Translations under genes and position numbers: made by a program
In this document: piece after piece, positions 34,688-45,791 of the stretch
Position numbering within the stretch: the first letter of the stretch is position 1
Layout of the letters: each line of letters opens with the position of its first letter
From: Taenia hydatigena
Taxonomy: Eukaryota > Platyhelminthes > Cestoda > Cyclophyllidea > Taeniidae
Reading direction: 5' to 3'
DNA length: 64,000 nucleotides
Assembly: GCA_036345935.2 (NCBI GenBank)
Contig: JADWOT020000001.1
Location: forward strand, 930,001 to 994,000
Notes under the pieces: model-generated
Told to the model about the DNA's origin: nothing
Database searches by the model: none
Seen by the model: the letters and a program-made list of their open reading frames with translations, nothing else

Positions 34688-34873
34688 TGTAGCGTCCCAA
34701 GGCTCCCTCGAAGGCAAAAGAAGGCAGAATGCTAGGTTAGAATGCACGTATTCAAAAGATGGAGGGAAATAGGCTGCTGGCATTGCCCGGAGGCCAACCT
34801 ACGCAGCTAGGGCAATGCGGCCACCTCTGCGACCTTCACCATAACCGGTAGTTTTAACAAACAAAGTATTGCA
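34688..34873 (-). repeat. Solo TRIM LTR next to the gypsy insertion
   Basis: 186 bp, minus-strand ends TGCAATACTTTG and GGGACGCTACA. The left flank is CACAT; with the gypsy element removed, the right flank is CCCAT, a near target duplication. The gypsy LTR starts 2 bp after it. Confidence 0.84.
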
Positions 34874-34875
34874 CC

Positions 34876-35103
34876 TGTAGTACTTATGTTCTTTACATGT
34901 GCTTTGTAGGCCAGAGGCGGGAAAACAATTTGAGCCACGTAACGGAGCAGCGTGGAGACTCGCTGGAGCGTGACGCTTCCTTGGCCTGAACTCCCACATC
35001 TCGCCTATCTGTGTAATTATCACCCTATCTATTGAAGATGCCAAAACATACGCAGACTTCTACTAACAAGGGTGACCAGAAGGGAGAGGAGGAACCCTCT
35101 ACA
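34876..35103 (+). repeat. Gypsy left LTR
   Basis: Starts TGTAGTACTTATGTTC and ends CCCTCTACA. Followed by CTGGTAGCAGCGTTGG. Confidence 0.92.
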
Positions 35104-35119
35104 CTGGTAGCAGCGTTGG
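35104..35119 (+). other. Gypsy primer-binding site
   Basis: TGGTAGCAGCG starts one base after the LTR, the expected position for tRNA priming. TRIM copies have TGGTGGCAGCG at the same place. I do not assign the tRNA. Confidence 0.7.
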
Positions 35120-35144
35120 CGGACCTTCCCATTTCAAGGAAGGA

Positions 35145-35878
35145 ATGAATTTCACAGATTGGATGAAAACCGTCAGGTCTAACATCCACTTGTACCCCCA
35201 GCGGCAGAGGATTCCGCTGATCCTGCACGCCTTTCCACAAGAGCTTTTCTCAGCAGCCATTGATGCCGGAGTCTCACCTGACTTCGATCTCGACCATTGC
35301 TGCGAAAATTGACCCAGCTCGTTTTTGACCAACGAGAGGAGTCGCTCCGTTGAGAGTTCTTTCTCCGCGACCAAAAATCGGGCGAAAACGACGAGGAATA
35401 CGCGGGAGTCCTGCAAATCCTCACTGAACGGGCTTTCAGAGGCTGCCCACCTAACAGGGTGAATAGATGGGTGGCTGTCCAATTCAAAGCTGGCGTCCGT
35501 CCCCCGTCCATCACCGCGAAACTCCAGGCCCTGAAGACCAGCGACCTCAGCCAGCTGGTCAATGCAGCCACTAGGAAACGTCAGGAACTTCTCCTGACTT
35601 CGTCGCTCCACATGTCTCACCGGCGACCGAGTTCCACACGTCCGCGGTGGACCCCTCCGCCCCGTATCGCAAAAGCAGGTGAGCAGTACTATTCCCTATC
35701 CTGCTTATCCTCCTATGGTTGTCTTCCATTTATGCGAGTCTCCGGCAAGGTAGAGGGACGCCCCTGCAGTTTCCTCCTTGACTCAGGCGCAGCCAAGTCA
35801 TTAGTGGACCCTCAAGCGTTCCCAGATCTCCACAATAAGTTTCGCACGGGTCCTTTCTTTGCAAACTTCTCTCAGTAG
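35145..35878 (+). pseudogene. Gypsy gag-like and protease region, broken
   Basis: An ATG-initiated frame runs 55 codons to TGA at 35310, continues in another frame, and meets a second TGA at 35351. From 35354 it is open to TAG at 35876. The last part has FLLDSGAAKSLVD, the aspartic protease DSG motif. No CCHC zinc knuckle was seen between the gag-like part and the protease. Confidence 0.75.
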
Positions 35879-35919
35879 AGGGCAGAAAGATAAAAGTAAA
35901 AGGAGAGACGTTACTAAAA

Positions 35920-37830
35920 GTGTCACCGGGGACAGAAACGTGGCAAGTCCCATTTATTATGTGCTTTGAGTTGATTTGGCACGCTATACTCGGCGTGGAC
36001 TTCCTTCGTAATACCAAGGCGGTCCTGAATTTTGCAGAAGGGACATTCGTGACCCCGCGGCATAGAAAAACAACCCCAGTCAGATCTCCGCCCAAAAAGG
36101 ATGCAGACGCAATCTGTAGCACCCTTTTCGAAGCTGCGGGCACCCCGATCAACAACTTGGATGAGCTTTGCTCCCAGCTAACGCACATCACCGATGGCGA
36201 GAGAAAGGAGCTACGTTCATTGCTTAGCAAGTATCCGAGCCTGTTCTCATGGCAAGGAACAAAACTCGGCCGAACAAGTATGGTCAAACACACTATTGGC
36301 ACTGGCGAGGCCAGGCTCATTTGGCAACCACCCAGACGTATACGTCCGCACCTCCGGGACGAAGTGAACCGTCTGGTGGAAGAGATGATCAAGGACGAAG
36401 TTATCAAGCCATCCAAGTCACCATGGGCTTCCCCAATCGCATTGGTAAAGAAAATTGACGGTAGTCTACGGCTGTGCATCGATTACAGGAAGTTAAACGC
36501 CGTAACTAAGAAGGACGCCTTTCCCTTACCTCATATCAACGACTCCTTGGATGCTCTACATGGATCAAAGTGGTTCTTCACACCAAACTTAAAATCTGGA
36601 TACTGGCAAGAAGAAGTGGCAGAAAAAGATAGAGAGAAGACGGCTTTCATAGTACCCAACGGACTTTATGAATTCCAGACCATGCCGTTTGGACTCTGTA
36701 ACGCCGCAGCCACTTTCCAGCGCCTAATGCAGACAGCACTGATTGGGCTCTTTCCGAAACATTGCACAATCTACCTCGATGACGTCTTCGTTTTGGGTAG
36801 AGACATCCGCGAACATAACGCCAATCTCAAACTAGTCCTGGACCGTCTGCAAGATGCAGGTTTGACCTTGAATCCAAAGAAGTATCATTTTCTCCGCGGT
36901 CCAGTCAACTTTCTGGGGCACACAGTCTCGTCAGACGGGATGGCAGTCACTGAAGACCGCACAAAACAAGTGAGAACCTTGCCAACACCAACTAATCAGA
37001 CGGAACTTCGCAGCTTCCTCGGTTTGGCAAAATACTATAGGCGCTTCGTTGAAGGCTTTGCCAAGATTGCTATTCCCCTACACAAGCTAACCGAGAAGCA
37101 GGCAAAAAGAAATTTCAATTGGGAGAATGAACATGATGAAGCCTTCAAAGAACTAAAGCGAATGCTCTGCTCCGCTCCAATCCTGGCTTTACCGAATTTC
37201 GAGACCACCGCACCTCCCTTCGTACTAGACACGGACGCCAGCGACGTGGCCGTGGGCGGTGTACTTTAGCAAAGAGACAAAGAAGGTAGGGAACACGTCA
37301 TTGCCTACGCTAGTGCCAGATTGAACAAAAAAATGCGACAGAAGAGTGCAACAGAACGTGAACTTTTCGCCATCTATACAATGGTACGCCACTTCAAGCA
37401 CTATCTTATAGCGAGACAGTTCATAGTGAGAACAGACCATCAGGCGCTGACCTGGTTGAAAACAATGAAGGAGATCGATCGTTCGGTTGCACGCTGGTAC
37501 GAGGAGCTGCAACAATATGACTTCACTGTGCAGTACAGAAAAGGAAACTTGCATAGCAACGCAGATGCCTTATCCCGCAGACCCCTCTCAGTCGATAGGC
37601 ATAGCGGTGTAGTGGGAACCCTATTTTTAAGCGAGCCGACTAAACATCAGTGGAGTAACACACAGAGTACAGACCCCGACACGTCCTTGGTATACGACAG
37701 GTTTCTGGCATCCAGCAAGGCAGCCAAGCAGATATGGCAGCAATGGTCCAAACTCTCCCTGGAAGATGAAGTCTTGTGGTACCAAGAAGACGCCACGTCT
37801 CCAAGCGCCTGGTTGTCCCAGGTTCCTTGA
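35920..37830 (+). pseudogene. Gypsy protease end, reverse transcriptase and RNase H
   Basis: Begins with the protease C-terminal ILGVDFL motif. Reverse transcriptase motifs: KIDGSLRLCIDYRKLN, NLKSGYWQ, MPFGLCNAAATFQRLM and YLDD. RNase H motifs: LDTDASDVAVGG, ATERELFAI and TDHQALTWL. A TAG at 37267-37269 interrupts RNase H and a TGA closes the frame at 37828. The motif A catalytic Asp is Asn. Confidence 0.88.
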
Positions 37831-38970
37831 TACAAACAGCCCTTCAAGAGCTGCACGAACAATTGGGCCACGTAGGCGAGAAGAGGATGGTGGAGGCCTC
37901 GATGAAACGATACTGGTGGCCCTCCCTCTCCCCAGACGTGCACGACTTCTGCCGAACCTGCATTACTTGCAGCAGGTTCATGAAGCCTCATTCCACAGCA
38001 GTGGCACGCCTGCAGCCTATGCTTACGGGGTTTCCGGGCGAACGAGTGGGTATTGACATCATGGGGCCCCTACCCCTTACCAAGAGGGGAAACCGATATA
38101 TCTTAGTTATGGTTGACTACTTCACGAAAGTGGCCGAAGCGGAACCCATGAGGTCCCAAGACGCCGAGACAGTCGCGTCGACCTTTTTCAATCGTTGGAT
38201 CTGTCAGCACGGAGTGCCTAAATCCGTCCATTAGCGAACAAGGCCCTAATTTCGAAAGCCGACTCTTCGCTGAACTATGCAGGTCCCTCGGAATCGCAAA
38301 GACGCGCACGACACCTGGTCACCCTCAGGGCAATGGACAAGTGGAAAGAACTAACCGAACCCTGATAGCATTACTAAAGGCTTTTACGAAGGAGGCACGA
38401 CAGGAAAATTGGGATTTAAACCTTGGACGTGCTCTTCTTGCCTATAGGGCTACAGTCCATACATCAACCGGTGTCTCTCCGTTAAAGATGCTCACAGGCC
38501 GCGAAATGAGAGTCCCCTCCGACGTCTTCCTCCCGCGTAAAGAAGAGGCTACCGACAACGCCCCGGAGTACGTACTACGTCTCAAAGAAGGGATAAGAAA
38601 GACGTTTAATCTCGCCCGCCGACACCTTCAAATGTCTCATACCCGACAAAAGAAATATTACGACAAGCACAGTCGACTCACTGCCTACCACGAAGGAGAT
38701 CTTGTCCAAATATATCGGCCGATTCCCCCACCTAAGACACATCACTAATTTTACCACCCTTGGAGTAAAGATCCCTTCCGCGTAGTAAAAGTCCTGTCTC
38801 CTACGAACTACCTCGCCCGGAATGCAGAGCTCCGTACTCACCTCATAACCGTCCATTACAATAAGATCCGACCTTACAGAGGTGCTCCGCCGGTCAGCTA
38901 CGAGGACGAGGCCTATTTAATCGTAGAAAAAGGCAAACCACCCGACGGTACAACCGAAGCGAATCAATAA
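37776..38970 (+). pseudogene. Gypsy integrase, broken
   Basis: HHCC zinc-binding part (ELHEQLGHVG then CRTCITC), core GIDIMGPLPL, and VDYFTKVAEAEP. A TAG and frame change at 38232 fall just before the segment read as SEQGPNFES, where the usual SDQGPNF has its second catalytic Asp. The third acidic residue, in GQVERTNR, is present. A stop at 38746 precedes the last 74 codons, which end at 38970. Confidence 0.86.
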
Positions 38971-38993
38971 GGGTAGCGCCGGGGACGGCGCTC

Positions 38994-39007
38994 AAAAGAC
39001 GAGGGGA
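38994..39007 (+). other. Gypsy polypurine tract
   Basis: AAAAGACGAGGGGA just before the right LTR, the expected plus-strand priming site. Confidence 0.7.
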
Positions 39008-39010
39008 CTA

Positions 39011-39238
39011 TGTAGTACTTATATTCTTTACATGTGCTTTGTAGGCCAGAGGCGGGAAAACAATTTGAGCCACGTAACGGAGCAGCGTGGAGACTCGCTG
39101 GAGCGTGACGCTTCCTTGGCCTGAACTCCCACATCTCGCCTATCTGTGTAATTATCACCCTATCTATTAAAGATATCAAAACATACGCAGACTTCTACTA
39201 ACAAGGGTGACCAGAAGGGAGAGGAGGAACCCTCCTCA
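39011..39238 (+). repeat. Gypsy right LTR
   Basis: 228 bp, starts TGTAGTACTTATATTC and ends CCCTCCTCA, a damaged ACA end. Followed by the GCACC duplication. Confidence 0.9.
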
Positions 39239-39243
39239 GCACC

Positions 39244-39939
39244 CATGTCTCTTCGGGCGTCATCCCCGGTACTATTCTTGCGGTCTTTCACTTAATATGC
39301 CATTTACTGATTTCATTCTTCCATTGATAGGCTATTTCGTCTTTGCACATCTTATCAGTGGCGTACCTTTGTGAGCTCTCATCTTCTTATGTGGGTGGTA
39401 TTTGGTTAGGCATGGAGTTGTGCTTTCCAGAAAAGGTGGTTTGTAGATGGGATAATTTTTGCTAATTGGAGTGGGTCTTTGCTGCAAGGATGGTGTAATT
39501 TGCAATGAATTCCGGTTTGCATGATAGGAGGCAGCCATAATTGTCAATATGTAATGTTAAAATTGCTTCTACTCCTCCTATCGGGTGCAGAACCTGCTCT
39601 AGTACTTATTCGGATGCCAGTTATTTATTCGGTAGAAGGGTCCTAGATACAACTCTCATTCGCCGACTCGCCACCATCTTGAACGATGAAACACCAACTG
39701 GGTATATGGACTGTTTCCCTTTAGGCAAGAAGAGGACTTCCTAGGCCTACTCAGTGAAAAGCCAGTGGTCTAATTAAAAACGCGATTCGTTATTTCCAGT
39801 AGTCGGCTACCTTGTTGATGACCAGATGCTGTGCATGGCTTTGAGACGCAGATGGTCTTGCATATTTCAGTAAAATGAAGGCTCTAAAATGTGGCTCTTG
39901 TTCATTATGGGCCGATCCGTACATTCCATACTTACAATA
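39244..39939. other. Intergenic between intact and relic gypsy
   Basis: No gene supported; short frames only. Confidence 0.45.
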
Positions 39940-41760
39940 TCACTGTTTGAAGAAACTTGACGCAACCGTTCTAGAGCCTTGCGTCATCCTGGATCCTGCG
40001 TCGGCTGCTTTTGTAAGATGGTCTTCCATAACGGGGATATACCGGTTTCCCTTCTTGATGAGTGGTAGGAAACCCGTGATATTTATGCCTCCTCTTTCTC
40101 CGTGAAACCTGGTGGGGACGATAGTGTGAAGGCAGACTTCACAAAACCACTCGAGGCTTCTGCCGTCTTCACCCACTTGATCCAGATGCTAATGTAACGC
40201 CCAGAGAACGTTTTGCATTAATGAGCTTGGGACTACTGAACACTGGAGAGACCCAAAGTCTTCTTGGCACCACAAAATCTTAGCCTTCAGAGGGAGTTCT
40301 TATCATTCTTGCCACCTTCATGGACGAGATCATCTTCTCCATTGTGGACTTATAAGAGGATATCGATAAAATCTTGCCTGCAAGATCTGTGTCAGGATCA
40401 GTGCTCTGCGTGTTCCCCAAACGATGTTGAGTAGGCCCATTAAAATAGCGCACTCACTACAATGTTCTTTACTGCGGCGATCCGTTATCAGGGCAGAATA
40501 TCCGCTTTGCTATCCCATATGACCTATTTGTATTAATATGTGAAATCATATCACTGTAATTCTTCCTACCAGCGTGCAAACTTATGATCAACTTTGCTCG
40601 TTTTTAATCAGGTGGGTGATGGGCGATCCGTTCTTGTTAAGAGGCGGTGTCTGAAGCGTCTAACCAGTGTGTAGCCAACACAGCTCATGTTGCGCTGTCT
40701 GGTACTCACGTGGACGATGACGTGTTCTATGCTTTCTTTGGTACTCTGTGAAAACACGGCCAAGGGGTGCGTCTCTCGCATCCACATCCTGCACAAAGAG
40801 CTGTCTACTCGACTCGGAGTTGGGAAATGCTAGAATCGAGTGCAGAGCAGAGCACTCACTTTAGCCACTTAAACGTCTCGTTGTGCTCGTTCTCCCACCT
40901 GCAATTCTTTTTGACAACTTTCCGACAAATGTTAGCAACACATTAGTGATTTTAGCGATTCTTTTAACAAAAACGACTATAGTAATTTGTAAAAACCTTA
41001 GGAACTGCGGGTCTCCAATTCATTCGATTGACGTCGATCAGGTTCTCGTCTGCTTTTTACGGTTTGTGATGACCACCATCCCACTTAGCAAGCGACCAAG
41101 CACCAAAGAAAACTGCAAATTTTCTCAACACTGTCGAGAATAGCATTTATTTGGCTTAGGTTCAATTTTGCGTCTTGCTGACGATTGGCGTTATGCTCTA
41201 AGATATCTGTGCTAAAGACAAGAATATTTTCGATGTGGATTATACAATGCTTTGGAATTAGGCTTTAAAGCATAGCCGCAGTGTTACGGAGTTCAAGCAG
41301 CTTCGCCTGGAATGCATAAAGTCTGTTTGGCAATGCAAACACACACTTCTCTCCCCCTGCTTCTCCTCCTTTTCCTGCCAGCATTCTGACTTTAAGTCTA
41401 AAGCAGAGAATCACTTTGACTCATGTCGAGAGTCTAACGAACTGTTTATGCAGGTAAATGAAAATGAGTTCTTCTTACTTACAACGTTCAACATCCCATA
41501 CTTGGCGCATCTTCGTAGGCCACAATGACTGTTCTTTATCGGCGCGATCTTTGACGATTTCATAATCTCTGCTGGTGTTATCACTTCAACTAGACGCCTC
41601 ACTTCCGACAGCCGAGAAGGCGGCAGATGTCCGAGTGGTTGACAATGGTCTAGCTCCGCTGATACCTATCGTCTGCTTCACTATGCTTGTTTGTCCCACT
41701 GTAGCATCTCTTCATGAGAACATGTTCGCGTACATAATCATCATCTTGCAAAGTTTTTCC
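39940..41760 (-). pseudogene. Old gypsy pol relic
   Basis: The minus strand at 39940-40176 reads HGERGGINITGFLPLIKKGN and then RYIPVMEDHLTKAADA, matching the integrase core of the intact element. 41411-41760 matches the reverse transcriptase lead-in (RRLVEV, LRRCAKYGMLNVVSKK, NSSLDSRHESK), with nucleotide similarity upstream of it. The middle part and LTRs are not recognisable, and the direction is opposite to the 35-39 kb element. Confidence 0.72.
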
Positions 41761-44313
41761 ATTCTTTATCAGCTACGTGAGCCGGCTATGCGTGAAGCTC
41801 GTTTTTATTTTGTTCACGGAATTGCTGTAGCTTTAAAATGAGAACGCTGACGATGTACTTTGTATCCTCTTTAGTAGTGAGGCATCCACGTTGGTGTTGA
41901 TGCCTTAATGAATGCAAAAGATGTCCTCACAACGTTTAAGTCAGCTTTGGCAATGCGGAATATTGCGTCTCAAGCCGATTTTGTACTTAGGATTCACTTC
42001 GCCGTTCAGATTTCCTCCTTATGTAGAATCCATCAATGTCCTCTTTCCCACCGCTGCCTCGCTTACTACGGCTAAAAGCAACCTTGTAGAAAAGGCGACG
42101 ATCCGAAACTTTTTGCAAATGGTGGGGAAAACCTGCATGTTTACTTTTGATTTAGCTGCAATCGAGACAAGCAGGAAGCCGCATGAACAATTTTAGTTTG
42201 CCAGAGACCCGATTTGGTGAACAAAAGCTGCCTGGCAGTAAACAGGATGGGAAAAAGTCAAACTTGATCTTTTGCGATAAAGTGAGTTGACTTTGATAAC
42301 CTATTAAGCGCCTAGTGACATTGGCGACCAAGACAAACAGACTGAGCGAGTGTGTCCCTATGCCATGGAGCTTGTAATCCACATTGGGACAGTAGAAGCT
42401 AATGCCTGAACTGAACGACTATCCAGTCAGCGATCCTGTTTCGAGGTGAGTCTCAAAAGGGACACATAACTGACTTTGTGGCAGTACAGGTCTGCTCTTC
42501 GAATCAGTAGCAAAACTGAGTTGGGGTATCGCGGCTTTCATGGATGCCAGTGTTGTGGGTAATGCTGGCGTCTATTGTGACCAGTCGCAAGTGGCTATAG
42601 ATGGCACGGAGGAGTAAAGGTATTCTATGCTGGCAGCTATAGAGGCAGGATAGTTGGGACTGCAGATCTTGAGCCGCCCTCGAAGGAAGGAACGTGTGTT
42701 AGTAGTGATATTAATGCAGGCTTTTCTCATTTACTTCCTCTTCTCTTTGATCACCCTAGATCGGTGGGGCTGATTGGGTTGGGTCATGTCTATAGATGCG
42801 AGCCAAAGAAAGACAATACAGATGTAGGGACAGGGAGACGGCAGATTTCTCTCCACCTCGCAGTATTCTTATTTCTGTTCAAGCGAGAGATTGCAACTGC
42901 TGCTCTGCGTTTTGACCGAACGGTGCATTTAAAATATTTCCGCGTTCAGTTGTAAATGCCACCAGTAGACATTTACAATGAGATGCTGAAAAAAGTGTAT
43001 TTGTCTCAAAAACGCACCGAGGAAAGACAATAGCTCCTTTTTGCCCTTCCTTCTTCAGTGAATGCGTTTATTTTTCCAAGCTTTTGCAAAGGAGAACTTC
43101 AGTGCTATCGTTGCTGTCTTCATTTACGCAAGACACACACTAGCAAATAAATTTTCCTCATTATGCAACATAAAAACGGAAACCGAAGAGCATAATTGCA
43201 TGTGTCTGCACATCTGAAGCATTTTGAAGAGTCATTATAGGCTACATCACAGACAGGTGGATTTCTTTTGAAAATAAAATGATGTGGCAGAAGGTGATGT
43301 GTGCGATACTTAAAACAGTTTCCTTTAGCAAAGTTAGTCGGGTGTAATTTCGAAGACATCATTTGAGGTAGCGGCTAGTTAAATGATCATACAACAGTGG
43401 GATCAGCGGTCCAAGATTGAAGATTTCGTAGGCTCCTACCGCAAGCGAATGCTGTGAAGCACCAAAATGGACTGCTACGTAATGCTACGCCAAGATTATT
43501 TATTGAAAGATAATACAGAAGGGAATCGAGAATGGCAAACAATTTGTTAACCCATGCTTTTGTTCGTTCAGGCAGAGGTGTTCTATTCTGTAAACAAGAA
43601 AAACATGGTTCCGTAAGCAAAATGTCGAAAAAGATTAACATGCTTTGACTGCGATTTTGCATGATTCGTGAATTTGAAAAGCGAGTATCAAAACCGCATT
43701 CTAGAGCGCTCTTTTTAAATGAATTCAGTCTTAAATTTGCTCTCTCTGTGCCATCACTGATCGGCTTTATGAAACGAACATTCGGCAGTTTGACTCACAT
43801 TTTACAAGGAGTTATTTACTTTCCTTTGGTGGCGGCGGGCCACTTACTATGCCTCCGAACAAACATTTCACTCACCGCGTATCCAAAAAGCATTCACATG
43901 GAGGAAATTAATTATGGGCATGCATTACAATGTTGTTGAAGCATTTGTGTAAGGAACTGTGGATTGAGAAAGGAACGGAAGAGAATTCACAGAGTTGATG
44001 GCAGGGCAATGAAGTGAAAGGATTTAACAAGAAAAAGTGGGCAAACAAAAAGTACTATATGGCCGTAAATCAAATGATTATCTTTCAAAGCAAGCCTTCC
44101 AATAAACGCCAATTGGCAGAAGAAATGCCTGCTCTGTAGAGCAGCATTCAGAAACTACTTTCTTCTCGTTGCATTTTAAAAACAAACAATTCTAAGCAGT
44201 GGACGCCTTAAACAAAGTGACATTGTTCGTTTGCGAAACCGAACTGCTGTTTGCCAATATTGACATTGAAGGACAATCATTCCATACGTAAGGACAGGAA
44301 GAAGGATAGGGTC
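41761..44313. other. Degraded remains of locus C tail region
   Basis: 43.9-44.3 kb resembles gene D tail introns (around 60.05-60.40 kb), including ATTACAATGTTGTTGAAGC and ACAATCATTCCATACGTA. I found no phosphatase exon and no convincing tail mini-exon here. 41.8-43.9 kb shows no supported gene. Confidence 0.5.
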
Positions 44314-44499
44314 TGCAGTACTTTGTTTATTGGAAATACCGGTTTCTGTCAAGGTCACAGAGGTGGCCGTACTGCCCGAGTTGCGTGGGCTGGCCTCCGG
44401 GCCATGCCAGCAGCCTGGTTCCCTCTGTCCGTTAAATATATACATTCCACCCTAGTATTTTGTCTTCTTCTGCCTTCGAGGGAGCCTCACGACGCTGCA
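44314..44499 (+). repeat. TRIM copy 3 left LTR
   Basis: 186 bp; shares CCCGAGTTGCG and the GCTGCA end with the left LTR of copy 1. Confidence 0.88.
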
Positions 44500-45001
44500 T
44501 TGGTGGCAGCGGAAAGCGAACCCGACTCTATAGGGTTTTTATCTTGATCTCTACCACCTGTGACATTTATTAGCGGTGCGAAAGAAGTGCATGTGCTACG
44601 GGTGGGCCACAAACGACGTCCACCTCCGGCATCTACCATTCTTTGTGTTCTACACGAAAGCTATCAACAACTGAATCGACACTAGCCATGGACCACCTGG
44701 AAAGTTTCGTTCCAAAGATTACCCCTAATATACTTGCTTAAGGAGATCGGCGGGCTAACGCCCCCCTACGGACATGCTAACGGTTGGCAGAATCACTTAT
44801 TCTGGACTTTGTTTCCAAGCCAAACGAACCTCGGAGTCCAATGCACTGTCAAGAGGGATCACTGACGTTGGTGTCAAGCATCGCCTCAATCGCGTCGAAT
44901 GTCGGTGACTGGCATGGTTAGCTCGTGGGTGCTTCTTGCAGCACTGAGTATGTTGTGATAGCTGACGCGTCGAGGACGACGCTCGAAAGAGGAGGGAGCA
45001 A

Positions 45002-45187
45002 TGTAGTAATTGTTTGTTGGAACTCTTGGTTTTGGTCAAGGTCACAGAGGTGGCCGTACTGCCCTAGCTGCGTGAGCATGGTCTCTGGGCCATGGCAGCA
45101 GGCTATTTCCCTCTGTCTGGTGAATATACATATTCCACCCTAGCATTCTGCCTTCTTTTGCCTTCGAGGGAGCCTCGGGACGCTACA
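45002..45187 (+). repeat. TRIM copy 3 right LTR
   Basis: 186 bp; shares GGAACTCTTGG, CCCTAGCTGCG and GGCAGCAGGCTATTTCCC with copy 2's right LTR. Confidence 0.88.
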
Positions 45188-45646
45188 GGGTCACTCATAA
45201 GCCGGTTCCGCAGTGCTGGCTGATGGCTAAGGTGATGTCACACACCATCCAAACTGACGCGATAATGGTTCCGCTAGTGTAATGCACACTCATTGGACAT
45301 TGGGAATCCCCTGCAATCTGTGGCACTATGACCTGAGAACAGCCCGTTTTGACCAAGTGGCTGGCCTCCCTGACCAAACTGTAAACTACAGGACTTAAAC
45401 GTTAAATGGGCTCTTGAGACTAGGTGGATTGTAGTACTCAATCAAGAAGAGGACTCTGCATGAGAGTTAAAAGAAGACAGTGAACACAACGTAGCAACTA
45501 GGGCGTTTGGGGTGAAATTCGGTTTCAGTAAAATTAGTTGTAAAGACTACCTCATGTGCATTGATCCTTGAGAGTCGGTAGCACAATCATAAAAACAAAC
45601 ACAACAACAAACAGACGGAGGTTGGTTGGGAGAAATAGAGACTCAC

Positions 45647-45791
45647 CATTCACCATCGAATGCAATTAAATCCTTATAACACAAATGTTTGAAGAGTGGA
45701 ATTCGCCTGCGGAAGACGAAAAGTAGGACCAAGAGGAGAATGATGCTCAGAGGAATAAATACTCCCAGCAGTATTTTTAGCAGTCGATGAT
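45647..45791 (-). CDS. Locus C exon: transmembrane helix, shifted acceptor
   Basis: The acceptor used by A and B (TTTTAG, TTTCAG) is TTTTCG here. A new CACAG further into the exon keeps frame after losing a few codons. The helix core KILLGVFIPL is conserved, followed by FRRRIPLFKHLCY. Confidence 0.7.

Larger units (their letters stand above)
34876..39238 (+). mobile_element. Ty3/gypsy LTR retrotransposon, defective
   Basis: 4,363 bp with two 228-bp LTRs and GCACC duplicated at 34871-34875 and 39239-39243. Order: gag-like, protease, reverse transcriptase, RNase H, integrase, the Ty3/gypsy order. The coding region is broken by stops and frame changes near 35310, 35351, 35876, 37267, 37800, 38232 and 38746. 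The reverse transcriptase motif A reads NLKSGYWQ (Asp to Asn) and the integrase second acidic residue reads Glu. By eye the LTRs differ at only about six of 228 positions. No envelope gene seen. Confidence 0.92.
44314..45187 (+). mobile_element. TRIM-like LTR element, copy 3
   Basis: 874 bp: LTR 44314-44499 (TGCAGTACTT...GCTGCA), TGGTGGCAGCG, internal 502 bp, GAAAGAGGAGGGAGC, LTR 45002-45187 (TGTAGTAATT...GCTACA). A perfect GGGTC target duplication lies at 44309-44313 and 45188-45192. The short shared frame is stopped early here. It sits where locus C lost its PTP exons. Confidence 0.9.

Noticed and set aside
35730..36479. 249-codon minus-strand open frame
   Set aside because: It is antisense to the gypsy reverse transcriptase, which has clear motifs on the plus strand.
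41625..41665. tRNA A-box-like sequence TGTCCGAGTGGTTGA
   Set aside because: The minus strand here aligns with the lead-in to the gypsy reverse transcriptase, there is no matching B box or acceptor stem, so it is a decayed retrotransposon segment.
42760..42850. LINE reverse-transcriptase tail (GH-x-Y-R reading), also near 34.5 kb and 56.9 kb
   Set aside because: The shared words are short and no other LINE motif is near, so no element could be supported.
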